A stretch of DNA of 64,000 nucleotides from Prevotella sp. (GCA_017548275.1 JAFZAH010000037.1:42573-106572), one strand, 5' to 3'. Positions 32,611 to 42,450 are shown, counted from the stretch's first letter. Translations and numbers: made by a program. Notes: generated by a model not told the origin, from the sequence alone.

Positions 32611-33747
32611 TTATCTTCTGGTTCTCAACCATAATGCCAAGAGAGGGTCGGCGACAGAATAACTGCCTTCAGACCTTGTCAGGACGTCATACTCCAAGAG
32701 TTTTTTGGCGGCGGCTTGCACTGAACTGGCGGATTTCAAGCGATGCCGCTTCATGAACTTCGCAGAAGTAATCCCAGCCACAGGAGTTCCCTCCTCAAAG
32801 ACGGCATAAAGTAATTCCTTTTGTGTTTCAGAGATAAATGCCAACTGTTCGCGGAACCTGGTATCGCACTCTTGGATATAATCCGACATCAGTTCTTTCA
32901 CGGTTTCCACGCCGCATTGCTCACCCGTAGGGGTAATATTAAACGCATCTTTCATGATACGTTGCAGATAAAGAGTTACCCCCCCTAACGCATCATACAC
33001 TGCAACGACAGCATCAGGGGCAATCGATTTATCAAAGTCCTTGAACTGCCGTATAGCAAAACTCTGATAATCTTCTCTCGAAATGGGCTCCAACACAATA
33101 GAGCGGGCGCTCATATAGAAAGGACGTTTCTCTGAAAAAAACATCGACTCCATTAACCGCCGCTGACTTCCGCAAAATACAAAATTCACATTATTCAAGT
33201 GTTGTATATGCGAGCGCAATAACGCCTCGGCATTCTTCTCAGGGTATTTGGCCACCTGTTGAAACTCATCTATGACAATGATGCAACGCTTATCAGCATT
33301 CTCCACCACGTCAAAGATTTCTTTAAGCGTATAATCAGGAGCGGAAATATCACCAAGTTTGATGTCAAATGTCGGTGTGTTTTGCACTGGATCATAACCA
33401 AAACAACAACTTAACGAGCGCAGCGTGGAAGTGAACAATTTCATCATCTTTGCACTCCGTTTGGCTATGGTATCATACACCACATTGCCCAATTGCTGAA
33501 CAAATTCACGGAATGTGGTTGTATGGAGTATATCAATAGCCAAAGTGATATAATTCTTTTGAATATCCGCATTCTCAAAGCAATGCTCTATCAGTTTTGT
33601 CTTACCCATGCGCCGCTGCGACATCAACAGCACATGCTCCTGACTGGCAATATGACGCAAAATCCATTGGGTCTCTTTATCCCTGTCACAAAAGTATTTC
33701 TCAGGTATATAACCCGATACGATAAAGGGATTGGTGATTGTTTTCAT
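32611..33747 (-). CDS. AAA ATPase with C-terminal winged helix
   Basis: 378 aa. Walker A QRRMGKTKLIEH (about 45-56), Walker B CIIVIDEFQQV (about 156-166), sensor-like FVFCGSQRR. This is the STAND/MNS-type 'ATPase domain 2' family (PF01637-like) widespread in Archaea and Bacteroidetes. The C-terminal ~80 residues form a winged helix (GITSAKFMKRHRLKSASSVQAAAKKLLEYDVL), so it likely binds DNA. Role unknown; not next to a restriction or toxin gene here. Divergent from metG. Confidence 0.87.
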   Translation of the reverse strand: MKTITNPFIVSGYIPEKYFCDRDKETQWILRHIASQEHVLLMSQRRMGKTKLIEHCFENADIQKNYITLAIDILHTTTFREFVQQLGNVVYDTIAKRSAKMMKLFTSTLRSLSCCFGYDPVQNTPTFDIKLGDISAPDYTLKEIFDVVENADKRCIIVIDEFQQVAKYPEKNAEALLRSHIQHLNNVNFVFCGSQRRLMESMFFSEKRPFYMSARSIVLEPISREDYQSFAIRQFKDFDKSIAPDAVVAVYDALGGVTLYLQRIMKDAFNITPTGEQCGVETVKELMSDYIQECDTRFREQLAFISETQKELLYAVFEEGTPVAGITSAKFMKRHRLKSASSVQAAAKKLLEYDVLTRSEGSYSVADPLLALWLRTRR

Positions 33748-33773
33748 GCAATAATATGATTGGTTAGCCGATG

Positions 33774-33781
33774 CAAATATA
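33774..33781 (-). promoter_or_regulatory. -7 box of the AAA ATPase gene
   Basis: TATATTTG on the minus strand, 27 nt before the start. No good -33 element at 19-20 nt. Confidence 0.5.
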
Positions 33782-33798
33782 CAAAAAAATCTTTATTC

Positions 33799-33831
33799 AA
33801 ATAGAATTATTCAAAAAAAATAATTCTATTT
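33799..33831. promoter_or_regulatory. Perfect 13-bp palindrome upstream of the ATPase promoter
   Basis: AAATAGAATTATT and its exact inverse around CAAAAAA. It sits 18 nt upstream of the ATPase -7 box, an operator-like place. Confidence 0.55.
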
Positions 33832-33970
33832 ACATAAAATTTGAGCAAACGGACATATCCGCCGTCTCGAAACCTGTGTCCGCTATTCATAAAGCGGGGA
33901 AAGTATCGTGTGCATGAACCGATTACGCAATAATTTCGGATTTCGTAATTCGTAATTCGGATTTATTTCC

Positions 33971-33978
33971 TACCTTTG
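33971..33978 (+). promoter_or_regulatory. -7 box of metG
   Basis: TACCTTTG, followed by C, 26 nt before the ATG. Confidence 0.65.
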
Positions 33979-34003
33979 CACCCAAATTAAAAAACAACTA
34001 AAA

Positions 34004-36127
34004 ATGGAAAAGAAAAACTATAAACGGACTACCGTGACCTCTGCCCTGCCCTACGCCAACGGCGGGGTGCATATCGGTCACTTGGCAGGCGTGTATGTGC
34101 CGGCCGACATCTATGTGCGATACCTGCGACTGAAGAAACAGGAAGTGATGTTCATCGGCGGCAGCGACGAGCATGGTGTGCCCATCACTATCCGCGCGCG
34201 CAAGGAGGGCATCACGCCGCAAGACGTGGTCGACCGCTACCATGAGATGATAAAAAAGAGTTTCGAGGAGTTCGGCATCTCGTTCGACATCTACAGCCGC
34301 ACCACCTCTGAGACGCATCATAAGTTCGCCGCAGAGTGGTTCCGCAAACTCTACGACGAGGGCAAACTGACCGAGGAGACAACCACACAACTCTATGACG
34401 AGGAGGCCAAGCAGTTCCTCGCCGACCGTTATGTGACGGGTGAGTGTCCCCATTGCCACAACGAGAACGCATACGGCGACCAGTGCGAGAAATGCGGACG
34501 CGACCTCTCCCCCACCGAACTCATCAACCCCAAATCGACCATCAGCGGCAGCACACCCGTGCTGAAAGAGACAAAAAACTGGTATCTGCCCCTGAACGAG
34601 TATCAGGAATGGCTGAAACAGTGGATTCTGGAGGAGCACAAAGAGTGGCGTCCCAATGTATATGGGCAGTGCAAATCATGGCTTGACATGGACCTCCAGC
34701 CCCGCGCCATGACACGCGACCTCGACTGGGGTATCCCCGTGCCCGTGGAAGGTGCCGACGGCAAGGTGCTCTACGTGTGGTTCGACGCACCCATCGGTTA
34801 TGTGAGCAACACCAAGGAACTGTGCGAGAGCAATCCCGAGCGCTGGGGCTCCTGGCAGAAATGGTGGCAGGATGAGGACACCCGTCTGGTGCATTTCATC
34901 GGCAAGGACAACATCGTCTTCCACTGCATCATCTTCCCCGTCATGATGAAGGCTCACGGCCAATACATCATGCCTGACAATGTGCCCGCCAACGAGTTCC
35001 TCAACCTCGAGGACGACAAGATTTCCACCTCACGCAACTGGGCGGTGTGGCTGCACGAATACCTGATCGATTTCCCCGGCAAGCAGGATGTGCTGCGCTA
35101 TGTGCTCACAGCCAATGCCCCGGAGACCAAGGACAACAACTTCACGTGGAAAGACTTCCAAGATCGCAACAACAATGAGTTGGTGGCTGTCTATGGCAAC
35201 TTCGTTAACCGTGCGCTGCAACTGACCAAGAAATATTGGGGCGGCATCGTGCCCCAGTGCGGCGAATTGACCGACATCGACCGTAATGCCATCAATGAGT
35301 TCAAGGATGTGAAAGAGAAAGTGGAGCATCTGCTCGACCTCTTCAAATTCCGCGAGGCACAGTTTGAGGCAATGAACCTGGCACGTATCGGCAATAAATA
35401 CATCACCGACTGCGAGCCTTGGAAGGTGTGGAAGACCGACCCGAAGCGCTGCGAGACCATCCTCAACATCTGCTTGCAGTTGACCGCCAACCTGGCCATC
35501 GCCTTCGAGCCGTTCCTGCCTTTCTCATCGAAGAAACTGCGTGAGATGCTCAATATCGACCATTTCGAGTGGGAACAACTGGGCAACACCGACCTGCTCA
35601 AACCCGGTCATCAGATGGCCGAGCCCGCCCTGCTCTTCGAGAAGATTGAAGACGAGACGATTCAGGCGCAACTCGACAAACTGGAAGCCACGAAGAAAGC
35701 CAATGAGGCAGCCATACAGGAGCAAGGAGCAAGGAGCAAGGAGCAAGAGAGCACTTCTCCTGCCCCCTGCCCCCTGCCCCCTGCTCCTATTAAGGACACC
35801 GTTGCCTTCGAGGACTTCGAGAAACTCGACATCCGCGTGGGTCTGGTGAAGGACTGCCAGAAGGTGAAGAAATCGAAGAAACTGCTTCAGTTCACCATCG
35901 ACGACGGCAGCGGCACCGACCGCACCATACTCTCCGGCATCGCCGCCTTCTACGAGAATCCCGAGGAGTTGATTGGCCGCCGCATCTTGTTCGTGGCTAA
36001 CTTCGCTCCGCGTAAGATGATGGGCATCGAGAGTCAGGGCATGATTCTCTCCGCCGTCGATTTCGACGACACCCTCAGCGTCGTCACCACTACCAAAGAC
36101 GTGAAACCCGGTAGCCAAGTGGGGTAA
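34004..36127 (+). CDS. metG: Methionyl-tRNA synthetase
   Basis: 707 aa, the long two-part type. HIGH motif as HIGHLAGVY (about 22-30), a CxxC..CxxC zinc knuckle (CPHCHN...CEKCG, about 149-166), the KMSKS loop as KISTS, anticodon-binding helices, and a C-terminal OB-fold tRNA-binding domain (from about [12 protein letters not shown]). The linker between them, residues 572-595 ([23 protein letters not shown]), is encoded by an inverted pair of 8-nt word runs also found between genes. This does not touch catalytic residues. Single gene with its own promoter. Confidence 0.96.
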   Translation: MEKKNYKRTTVTSALPYANGGVHIGHLAGVYVPADIYVRYLRLKKQEVMFIGGSDEHGVPITIRARKEGITPQDVVDRYHEMIKKSFEEFGISFDIYSRTTSETHHKFAAEWFRKLYDEGKLTEETTTQLYDEEAKQFLADRYVTGECPHCHNENAYGDQCEKCGRDLSPTELINPKSTISGSTPVLKETKNWYLPLNEYQEWLKQWILEEHKEWRPNVYGQCKSWLDMDLQPRAMTRDLDWGIPVPVEGADGKVLYVWFDAPIGYVSNTKELCESNPERWGSWQKWWQDEDTRLVHFIGKDNIVFHCIIFPVMMKAHGQYIMPDNVPANEFLNLEDDKISTSRNWAVWLHEYLIDFPGKQDVLRYVLTANAPETKDNNFTWKDFQDRNNNELVAVYGNFVNRALQLTKKYWGGIVPQCGELTDIDRNAINEFKDVKEKVEHLLDLFKFREAQFEAMNLARIGNKYITDCEPWKVWKTDPKRCETILNICLQLTANLAIAFEPFLPFSSKKLREMLNIDHFEWEQLGNTDLLKPGHQMAEPALLFEKIEDETIQAQLDKLEATKKANEAAIQEQGARSKEQESTSPAPCPLPPAPIKDTVAFEDFEKLDIRVGLVKDCQKVKKSKKLLQFTIDDGSGTDRTILSGIAAFYENPEELIGRRILFVANFAPRKMMGIESQGMILSAVDFDDTLSVVTTTKDVKPGSQVG
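35718..35788 (+). mobile_element. 71-bp inverted-repeat insert in metG
   Basis: Left 31 nt are four AGGAGCAA words; right 31 nt are the inverted form TGCCCCC/GCTCCT. The ends match at 24 of 31 positions, all differences being A-to-G type. The 9-nt centre has nothing else. The reading frame is kept. Confidence 0.6.
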
Positions 36128-36131
36128 GATA

Positions 36132-36404
36132 CCCACCCTAACCCTCCCAAAGGGAGGGAATAGATTAGCGGAGTATCGTCTTTAACTTCTCTGACTTCCT
36201 TAACTTCTTTAACTTCATAAAATAAACAACGGATTGCACTGATTTTACGGATTTTTTATTCTTCCGTTAAATTCGTGCAATCCGTTGTTTTATAATCCCT
36301 TGAGTATATTCTCCAAGATATCCTACTCTCCGTAGAATATTAACTTTTGACTCTACGGAGTATTGGGAGGAAAGGATAGAAGCACTCTGCCCTTCATGCG
36401 TTAC
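36132..36404. repeat. Repeat module B and long 3'-flank duplicate
   Basis: Same start as module A (CCCACCCTAACCCTCCC...TTTAACTTC...AAAATA, to 36224), then two inverted repeats (36227-36291; 36328-36360). The whole ~275-bp stretch is repeated nearly base for base at 40172-40430, each time just after the stop codon of a BspA/dockerin gene. Confidence 0.85.
36227..36291. terminator. Terminator between metG and the BspA-like gene
   Basis: 13-bp perfect outer stem CAACGGATTGCAC/GTGCAATCCGTTG with an inner ACGGA/TCCGT stem, then GTTTTATA. Serves convergent transcripts. Confidence 0.6.
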
Positions 36405-39400
36405 TTATTCGCCGGTGGACGTGTTGCCATGGAGGATGATGTTGGCGATGCCGGTCAGGTCGGCGATATCGATTTCACCGTCGGGACCGCCAGTTTCGCT
36501 GCCTGCCACGTCAGCCGCCACGGGGTTGAACCCTACGGGTGATTTCCCGAGCAGGTAGTTGGCCAACACGGTGAAGTCGGCCACATCCACCTCATGGTCA
36601 CCGTTCACGTCGCCCGCACTGGCTTCCATCTCGATGATTTCATAGAAGTCCTGCCAACAGACGGCACTTTCGTATGCCGCCTTGCAGCCGCTGGGCACAT
36701 ACAGCGTGGCATTGACATGATTGGCAAATACGACGTGTCTTATGCTCGGTGGCGTTTCCATATAACAAGTCACGCTCGTCAGGCCGGGGCAGTTAAAGAA
36801 CGCCCCCCAACCGATGTTCGTCACACATGAGGGGATGGTCACGCTCGTCAGGTCCGAGCAACCATAGAACGCATATGAGCCGATACTCGTTACACTTGAG
36901 GGGATAACAGAATTTTGGCAGCCTTTTATCAACGTATTCGTGGCGGTTTCAATAATGGCATTGCAATTATCCCTTGAATCATAGATGGTGTTACCATTTG
37001 ACACTGAGATGCCCGTCAAGCCGGAGCAGCCAAAGAATGCATCATCGCCGAGGCTCGCCACGCTAGAGGGAATGGTTACGCCCGTCAGGCCGATGCAGCC
37101 ATAGAACGCCTCATTGCCGATGCTTGTCACGCCCTCGGGGATAGTCACGCCCGTCAAGCCGGAGCAGCCAGAGAACGCATAACTGCCTATGCTCGTTACG
37201 CCCTCAGGGATGGTCAGGTCAGTAATCTCCGTATTCTCGTCACTATAGAGATGGTGGGCATAAGACAAGGGATTTGCACCAGAACAAGCGAAACCAATAC
37301 CACACCAAGCGGCTATATCGGGTACGATTACCTTTATCAGGTTAGTGCAATTATGGAACGCATATTCTCCGATGCTCGTCACACTCGAGGGGATGGTCAC
37401 GCTCGTCAGGCCAGAGCAGTTACGGAACGCATAATTGCCGAGGCTCGCCACGCCCTCTTCGATGGTCACGCTCGTCAGGTCCGAGCAGCCATCAAACGCA
37501 TAATTGCCGAGGCTCGCCACACTAGAGGGGATGGTCACACTTGTCAGGCCGGAGCAGCCAGAGAACGCAGAAGAGCCAATGCTCGACACACTCTCGGGGA
37601 TGGTCACACTCGTCAGGCTGGAGCAGCCAGAGAACGCGGAAGAGCCGATGCTCGACACAGTTTCAGGTATATTGATATCTGTTATATTTTTACATTTGCA
37701 GAATGCATTGTCTCCTATTGCAATCACAGTATAATTTATCCCTCCTAATCGGAATTGCTCTGACAGCCAAAACTCATCAGATGTTTTATCATACACACCA
37801 GCCACTTTTGCTGTATGGTTATTTTTGTCAAGTTGATAATATACATCATTATAAACGTATAATTCATTTACTTCATATATGGCATATGATGTACCTAATT
37901 TTGTTTGATAATACTTTTTTGTTCCTTGGGGAACGTATATTAAAACAGTGGTAGGTATTCCACAACTTGATAAAATAGAAGACACTTCGCCTTCAAAAGT
38001 CACGCTCATCAGGCCGGAGCAGCCATCAAACACTTTAACTCCGACGCTCGTCACACTGGAGGGGATAGTTACGCTCGTTAGGCTGGAGCAGTAACTGAAC
38101 GCACCATCGCGGATGCTCGTCACACTGGAGGGGATAGTCACACTCGTCAGGCTGGAGCAGTAACTGAACGCACCATCGCGGATGCTCGTCACACTGGAGG
38201 GGATAGTAACACTCGCCAGACCGGAGCAACCGGAGAACGCATAAATGCCGATGCTTGTCACGCTAGAAGGAATGGTCACGCTCGTCAGGCTGGAGCAGTT
38301 ACAAAACGCACCTTCACCGACGCCCGTCACACTTGAGGGGATAACAGAATTTTTGCAGCCTTTTATCAACGTATTCGTGGCGGTTTCAATAATGGCATTG
38401 CAATTATCCCTTGAATCATAGATGGTGTTGCCACTTGACACTGAGATGCTCGTCAGGCCGGAGCAGCCAGAGAACGCATAAGCACCGATGCTCGTTACGC
38501 TCGAGGGGATGGAAACACTCGTCAGGCCGGAGCAACCAGAGAACGCCCAATTGTCGATGCTCGTCACGCTCTCAGGAATGGTCACGCTCGATAGGCCGGA
38601 GCAATTATAGAAAGCATAAACTCCGATATTCGTCACACCCTCGGGGATGATCACGCTCGTCAGGACGGAGCAGTTATAGAATGCCCTATCGCCGATGTTC
38701 GTCACACCCTCGGGGATGGTCACGCTCGTCAGGCTGGAGCAGTTATAGAACACAGCACTGCCGATGTTCGTCACGCTAGAGGGAATGGTCACGCTCGATA
38801 GGCCGGAACAGTTATAGAACGCCCAATCGCCGATGCTCGTCACGCTTTCAGGAATGGTCACGCTCGATAGGCTGGAGCAACCAGAGAACGCATAAACTCC
38901 GATGCTCGTCACACTTGAGGGGATGGTCACGCTCGTCAGGCCGGAGCAACCAGAGAACGCAGAAGAACCGATACTCGTCACAGTCAATTCCTTTGAACCA
39001 TCATACACTTTCTCTGGGATTACAACCACCTCAGGGACTACTACTTTCTCTGCCTCATAATAAACAGCGTTGAAAGTCATAGAGCCACTATACAGCATGA
39101 GGTTAAGGTCATGGCCGTAACCACCCTTGGCACACTCTAAAGCCATTGTCTCAGTGATCTGAAGTTTATTCAAGCCATCCACCCACTTAACATGATCATA
39201 ATAGGTATTAGTCCACCAACCATTCATGACCTTCATATCAAAATCAGAAGAAACATCTGATACGTCAAAGATCAAAGTCTTAAGATTAAAGTAAACTTCG
39301 TCAGAAATCGTGGGCAGATGTTGACCTTCATTAGAATTGAAACGCATAGCAGATGCATCCCAAGCAGCAGGTTGGAATGGTTTTTCTGACCAACTATTAG

Positions 39401-39569
39401 GATCACCATAGAGATAAATCTTCTCGCAATTACCATAAGGCTTGATATCCGTTGCCTCCGTTCCGTTGACCGAAAAGGACCATGTAATACCATTACTGTC
39501 TGTCCAAGTGTCAGCCCATATCTGCATGAATCCGCAAAGCAAAAGGGCTAATAGTAATAGTTTTTTCAT
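36405..39569 (-). CDS. Large BspA-like LRR surface protein with dockerin-like tail
   Basis: 1054 aa. Signal peptide (MKKLLLLALLLCGFMQIWA). Residues ~195-960 are some 25-30 LRR_5 repeats of 23 residues (consensus SGCSGLTSVTIPSSVTSIG.YAF), broken once near 565-630 by a non-LRR stretch (YVYNDVYYQLDKNNHTAKV). The last ~75 residues hold two calcium-loop repeats (DVNGDHEVDVADF; GEIDIADLTGIANIIL) of the type I dockerin pattern. Two adjacent repeat units are identical over 69 bp (near 38110-38215), and a ~140-bp block occurs twice (36.90 and 38.33 kb), so repeat number probably changes by recombination. BspA-like proteins bind host or plant surface ligands; here that is inference. Confidence 0.9.
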   Translation of the reverse strand: MKKLLLLALLLCGFMQIWADTWTDSNGITWSFSVNGTEATDIKPYGNCEKIYLYGDPNSWSEKPFQPAAWDASAMRFNSNEGQHLPTISDEVYFNLKTLIFDVSDVSSDFDMKVMNGWWTNTYYDHVKWVDGLNKLQITETMALECAKGGYGHDLNLMLYSGSMTFNAVYYEAEKVVVPEVVVIPEKVYDGSKELTVTSIGSSAFSGCSGLTSVTIPSSVTSIGVYAFSGCSSLSSVTIPESVTSIGDWAFYNCSGLSSVTIPSSVTNIGSAVFYNCSSLTSVTIPEGVTNIGDRAFYNCSVLTSVIIPEGVTNIGVYAFYNCSGLSSVTIPESVTSIDNWAFSGCSGLTSVSIPSSVTSIGAYAFSGCSGLTSISVSSGNTIYDSRDNCNAIIETATNTLIKGCKNSVIPSSVTGVGEGAFCNCSSLTSVTIPSSVTSIGIYAFSGCSGLASVTIPSSVTSIRDGAFSYCSSLTSVTIPSSVTSIRDGAFSYCSSLTSVTIPSSVTSVGVKVFDGCSGLMSVTFEGEVSSILSSCGIPTTVLIYVPQGTKKYYQTKLGTSYAIYEVNELYVYNDVYYQLDKNNHTAKVAGVYDKTSDEFWLSEQFRLGGINYTVIAIGDNAFCKCKNITDINIPETVSSIGSSAFSGCSSLTSVTIPESVSSIGSSAFSGCSGLTSVTIPSSVASLGNYAFDGCSDLTSVTIEEGVASLGNYAFRNCSGLTSVTIPSSVTSIGEYAFHNCTNLIKVIVPDIAAWCGIGFACSGANPLSYAHHLYSDENTEITDLTIPEGVTSIGSYAFSGCSGLTGVTIPEGVTSIGNEAFYGCIGLTGVTIPSSVASLGDDAFFGCSGLTGISVSNGNTIYDSRDNCNAIIETATNTLIKGCQNSVIPSSVTSIGSYAFYGCSDLTSVTIPSCVTNIGWGAFFNCPGLTSVTCYMETPPSIRHVVFANHVNATLYVPSGCKAAYESAVCWQDFYEIIEMEASAGDVNGDHEVDVADFTVLANYLLGKSPVGFNPVAADVAGSETGGPDGEIDIADLTGIANIILHGNTSTGE

Positions 39570-39721
39570 AAATTGTTGAGTTTTTATGTTTTAATGATTG
39601 TTTGTTGTTGAAGGTAGAGGGTTCTAACGGAGGGTTTAGAGTTCTAGGCTTATCTCTTACTTTTAGTTGAGAAGTGAGGTTCATATTCTCCCGTTCGGGG
39701 GAATTAGTAGGGCGATACGAA
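39570..39721 (-). other. Leader between RNA copy 2 and the BspA-like start
   Basis: 152 nt with CCCCCGAACGGGAG and GTTCTAA/AACCCTC words, no terminator seen. Read-through from the RNA into the gene appears possible. Confidence 0.4.
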
Positions 39722-39889
39722 AAGCGTGGCACTGTATGCCCACATCTTCTATCTGAGGTCCTAGCAAAACCCGAAGAACTAGATGCAATGACAGCAGCCC
39801 CACGCATATGCGTGAGAGCCATCATGCCCTCTCTTGTTCGTCATTAGAAATTTGCTAGGTTTCAGATAGACAAGAAAAGCATAACGCTT
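39722..39889 (-). ncRNA. Structured RNA, copy 2
   Basis: Minus-strand counterpart of 9550-9713. Closing AAGCG/CGCTT, TATGC/GCATA, CTATCTGA/TCAGATAG, CCTAGCAAA/TTTTGCTAGG, GCATGA/TCATTGC, and an apical CACGCATATGCGTG hairpin. Unpaired blocks (GAAACC, TTTCTA, AGGACCTC, ACAGTGCCA) are the same as in copy 1 while helix bases differ in pairs, which is evidence of selection on structure. It lies 152 nt before the BspA-like start and 110 nt after a consensus promoter. Confidence 0.75.
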
Positions 39890-39999
39890 CACATTTCCAC
39901 AAAAGTATTCGGCAAACGCCGCCTTCTGACAACGGTCTGCCTATGAGACAGGACTCTTATCACACGGCTTCGCCAGCCGAAAGAGACACTATCTCGCCA

Positions 40000-40031
40000 C
40001 AAAAATAGTGAAAAACGTTGATATTCACAAA
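40000..40031 (-). promoter_or_regulatory. Consensus promoter for RNA copy 2
   Basis: On the minus strand TTTG, 20 nt, TATTTTTG. A second -7-like box (TACTTTTG, 39900-39907) lies right before the RNA. Confidence 0.75.
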
Positions 40032-40171
40032 CTTTCCTCATTTTTTTGACACGAAATCATCAAAAAACATGATGTGTGCGGACACAAAAAAGGAGCCTCC
40101 CCCTTTTGAAGATTTTCCGCTTAAGGACTAAATCGCCTCCGAAGGAAGGGGAAACCAGATATATGGGGATA

Positions 40172-40430
40172 CCCACCCTAACCCTCCCCGAGGGGAGGGA
40201 ATGATTAGCAAAGTATCGTCTTTAACTTCTCTGACTTCCTTAACTTCTTTAACTTCATAAAATATACAACGGATTGCACTGATTTTACGGATTTTAATTC
40301 ATCCGTCTAATTCGTGCAATCCGTTGTTTTTATATTTTCCAAAATCTCCTACTCTCCGTAGAATATTAACTTTTGACTCTACGGAGTTTTGGGAGGGAAG
40401 GATAGAAGCACTCTGTCCTTCATGCGTTAC
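40172..40430. repeat. Repeat module C and long 3'-flank duplicate
   Basis: Duplicate of 36132-36404: palindrome module to 40264, inverted repeats 40267-40326 and 40354-40386, then the same GGAAGGATAGAAGCACTCTG stretch running up to a BspA/dockerin stop codon. Confidence 0.85.
40267..40331. terminator. Terminator in module C
   Basis: CAACGGATTGCAC/GTGCAATCCGTTG stem followed by T5 on the plus strand; the opposite-strand hairpin CTCCGTAGA/TCTACGGAG (40354-40386) follows the BspA stop. Confidence 0.6.
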
Positions 40431-42188
40431 TTATTCGCCGGAGGATGAGGTGCCATGCAGGATGATATTGGCGATGCCGGTCAGGTCGGCAATATCGATA
40501 TCACCGTCATAGGTGCCGGTAGAGCTGCCGGCCACGTCTGCCAAGGGAGCATGGAAGTCTGCGGGCGTCTGGCCGAGGAGGAAACTGGCCGTCAGGGTGA
40601 AATCGGCCACATCCACTTCATGGTCTATGTTCACATCGCCTCTGATGACACCAACGATATTAAAATCCTTCCACACGTCAGCACCCTGATAATCGCTTGT
40701 GTATTCTTCCAACACATAGAGTGTGGGGGAATAATTCGTGAAGGTTTTTTCTCCGATGGCTTGGGGTGTCGCGCAGAAGTTATAGACCTCCGTCAGACTG
40801 TTGCATTTACGGAACGCCAGACTCCCGATGGTTGTCACATGCTCAGGAATCACAACGCTCGTCAAGGCGGAGCATCCGTAAAAAGCCTCGTTGCCGATGC
40901 TGGTCAGCCCCAATGGTAAGGAGACGCTCGTCAGACTGGTGCAACTGTCAAACGTGTTTTGTTCGATGCCGGTCACGCCTGCGGGAATGGTTACAGCGGT
41001 CAGGCTGGAGCACTCACAAAATGCTTGTTCGCCAATGCTCGTCACCGTCGAAGGAATGTTCACCGTCGTCAAAGCAGAGCACTCATTGAAGGCCCGCGGT
41101 CCGATGCTCTCCAAACCCTCGGGGAGGGTCACGGTCGTCAAATCTTCACACCTTGTGAACAGGCTGCTTGCGATGGCCGTCACACTTGCCGGGATAGTCA
41201 CTTCCGTCAGACCGGAGTCCATGAACGCATAATCGCCGATGGTCGTCACGCTCTCGGGGATGGTGATGCCTGTCAGACCGGTACAACATTGAAACGCCCG
41301 TTGACTGATGGTCGTCACGCTCTCGGGGATGGTCACGCTTGTCAGGTTGGTACAGAAACTGAGGGCTGACGGCGCGATGGTCACCGTACCCTGACGGATA
41401 TCTATCGACGTGTTGGCGGGCATATCGCCATTATATTTGTAGGCCACACCGCCCAGATAGACCAAACCTGTTTGGTTATCGAAGAAGGGAGTATCCTTAA
41501 ACGCATCCTCATCTACGGCAATCACACTTGTCGGGATAGATGCGTTAGTAAGGCTGGTGCAACCGGAGAACGCCATTTCGCCGATGGTTGTCACGCCCGA
41601 GGGGATAGATACACTCGTCAGACCCGTGCAGTCTTGAAAAGCATAAGCACTGATGCTCGTCACGCCTGAAGGTATTGTCAGATTGGTGATTTCGGTATTC
41701 TCATTGATATAGAGATGATGGGCATAAATCAGAGGATTGGCTTTCTCTCCGTTAAAATTGATGTTGCACCATGCCGCGATATCACTGATTATCACTTTCG
41801 TCAAAGCGTAATTGCAATAGAACGCATCATAGCCGATGCTTGTCACACTTGCGGGAATGGTAATACTGCCCATGAAGGGACAGCCGTAGAAAGCGCCCGA
41901 ACTGATTTCCGTCACTCCCTCAGAGATAATCACGCCATACAAAGTCGTGTTGCTGGCGAAGGCCGAAGGGGCGATGTTGGTTACAGAAAATTCTGCACCC
42001 CACATATAAACCTTTGCGGGAATGACCACGGTGCCTGATACATTATCATTATCGGTCGGTCTGAGATTCGTCGCATTCGAACCGTCGATATCAAAAGTCC
42101 AAGACCTGCCATAGCCGTCGGTCCACTCATACGCCATCGCATGCATAAATACGCAAAGCAAAAAAGCAAAAGTAAAAAATCTTTTCAT
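40431..42188 (-). CDS. BspA-like LRR surface protein with dockerin-like tail
   Basis: 585 aa from 42188 (signal peptide MKRFFTFAFLLCVFMHAMA); the frame extends to 42290 but the consensus promoter lies inside that part. About 14 LRR_5 repeats (CTGLTSVSIPSGVTTIGEMAFSG) are interrupted by IAAWCNINFNGEKANPLIYAHHLYINENTEI, a stretch also present in the larger paralogue, and by a short YLGGVAYKYNGDMP insert. The tail again has the dockerin-like pair (DVNIDHEVDVADF; GDIDIADLTGIANIIL). Shared tail and 3' flank mark it as a tandem duplicate of the previous gene. Confidence 0.9.
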   Translation of the reverse strand: MKRFFTFAFLLCVFMHAMAYEWTDGYGRSWTFDIDGSNATNLRPTDNDNVSGTVVIPAKVYMWGAEFSVTNIAPSAFASNTTLYGVIISEGVTEISSGAFYGCPFMGSITIPASVTSIGYDAFYCNYALTKVIISDIAAWCNINFNGEKANPLIYAHHLYINENTEITNLTIPSGVTSISAYAFQDCTGLTSVSIPSGVTTIGEMAFSGCTSLTNASIPTSVIAVDEDAFKDTPFFDNQTGLVYLGGVAYKYNGDMPANTSIDIRQGTVTIAPSALSFCTNLTSVTIPESVTTISQRAFQCCTGLTGITIPESVTTIGDYAFMDSGLTEVTIPASVTAIASSLFTRCEDLTTVTLPEGLESIGPRAFNECSALTTVNIPSTVTSIGEQAFCECSSLTAVTIPAGVTGIEQNTFDSCTSLTSVSLPLGLTSIGNEAFYGCSALTSVVIPEHVTTIGSLAFRKCNSLTEVYNFCATPQAIGEKTFTNYSPTLYVLEEYTSDYQGADVWKDFNIVGVIRGDVNIDHEVDVADFTLTASFLLGQTPADFHAPLADVAGSSTGTYDGDIDIADLTGIANIILHGTSSSGE

Positions 42189-42249
42189 TTGAATATAGTA
42201 ATTAGTTTTACGACTAACACATCTTAGGGCTTTATGTGTTAATACGTGG

Positions 42250-42281
42250 CAAAAGTATTCAAAAAAAATGGAACAGCCAAA
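42250..42281 (-). promoter_or_regulatory. Consensus promoter of the second BspA/dockerin gene
   Basis: Minus strand TTTG, 20 nt, TACTTTTG; sets the start to 42188. Confidence 0.75.
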
Positions 42282-42450
42282 CATTTTCACAGACAGAAGG
42301 ACATATTTTTAGACAAAAGAACAGAAGGACAGAAAGACAAAAAAAAGAATCACAAAAAATACATAGAGATGCCTGGAGAAACATGGAAAAAATGAGAGAA
42401 ACATAAGAAAAACCTATAGAAACCACAAAAACCATTAAAATCCAAATATA
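42282..42450. other. Divergent intergenic region
   Basis: AT-rich; holds AGAAGGACA/AGACAAAAGAACAGAAGGACAG words (period ~10) similar in reverse complement to words at 56.83-56.93 kb. No gene. Confidence 0.5.

Noticed and set aside
39511-39825. 104-codon minus-strand frame over RNA copy 2 and its leader
   Set aside because: Same reason: it is the RNA read as protein, and it ends inside the start of the BspA-like gene.
36405-42188. CRISPR array suggested by regular 69-bp units
   Set aside because: The units are protein-coding leucine-rich repeats without constant repeat and variable spacer structure.
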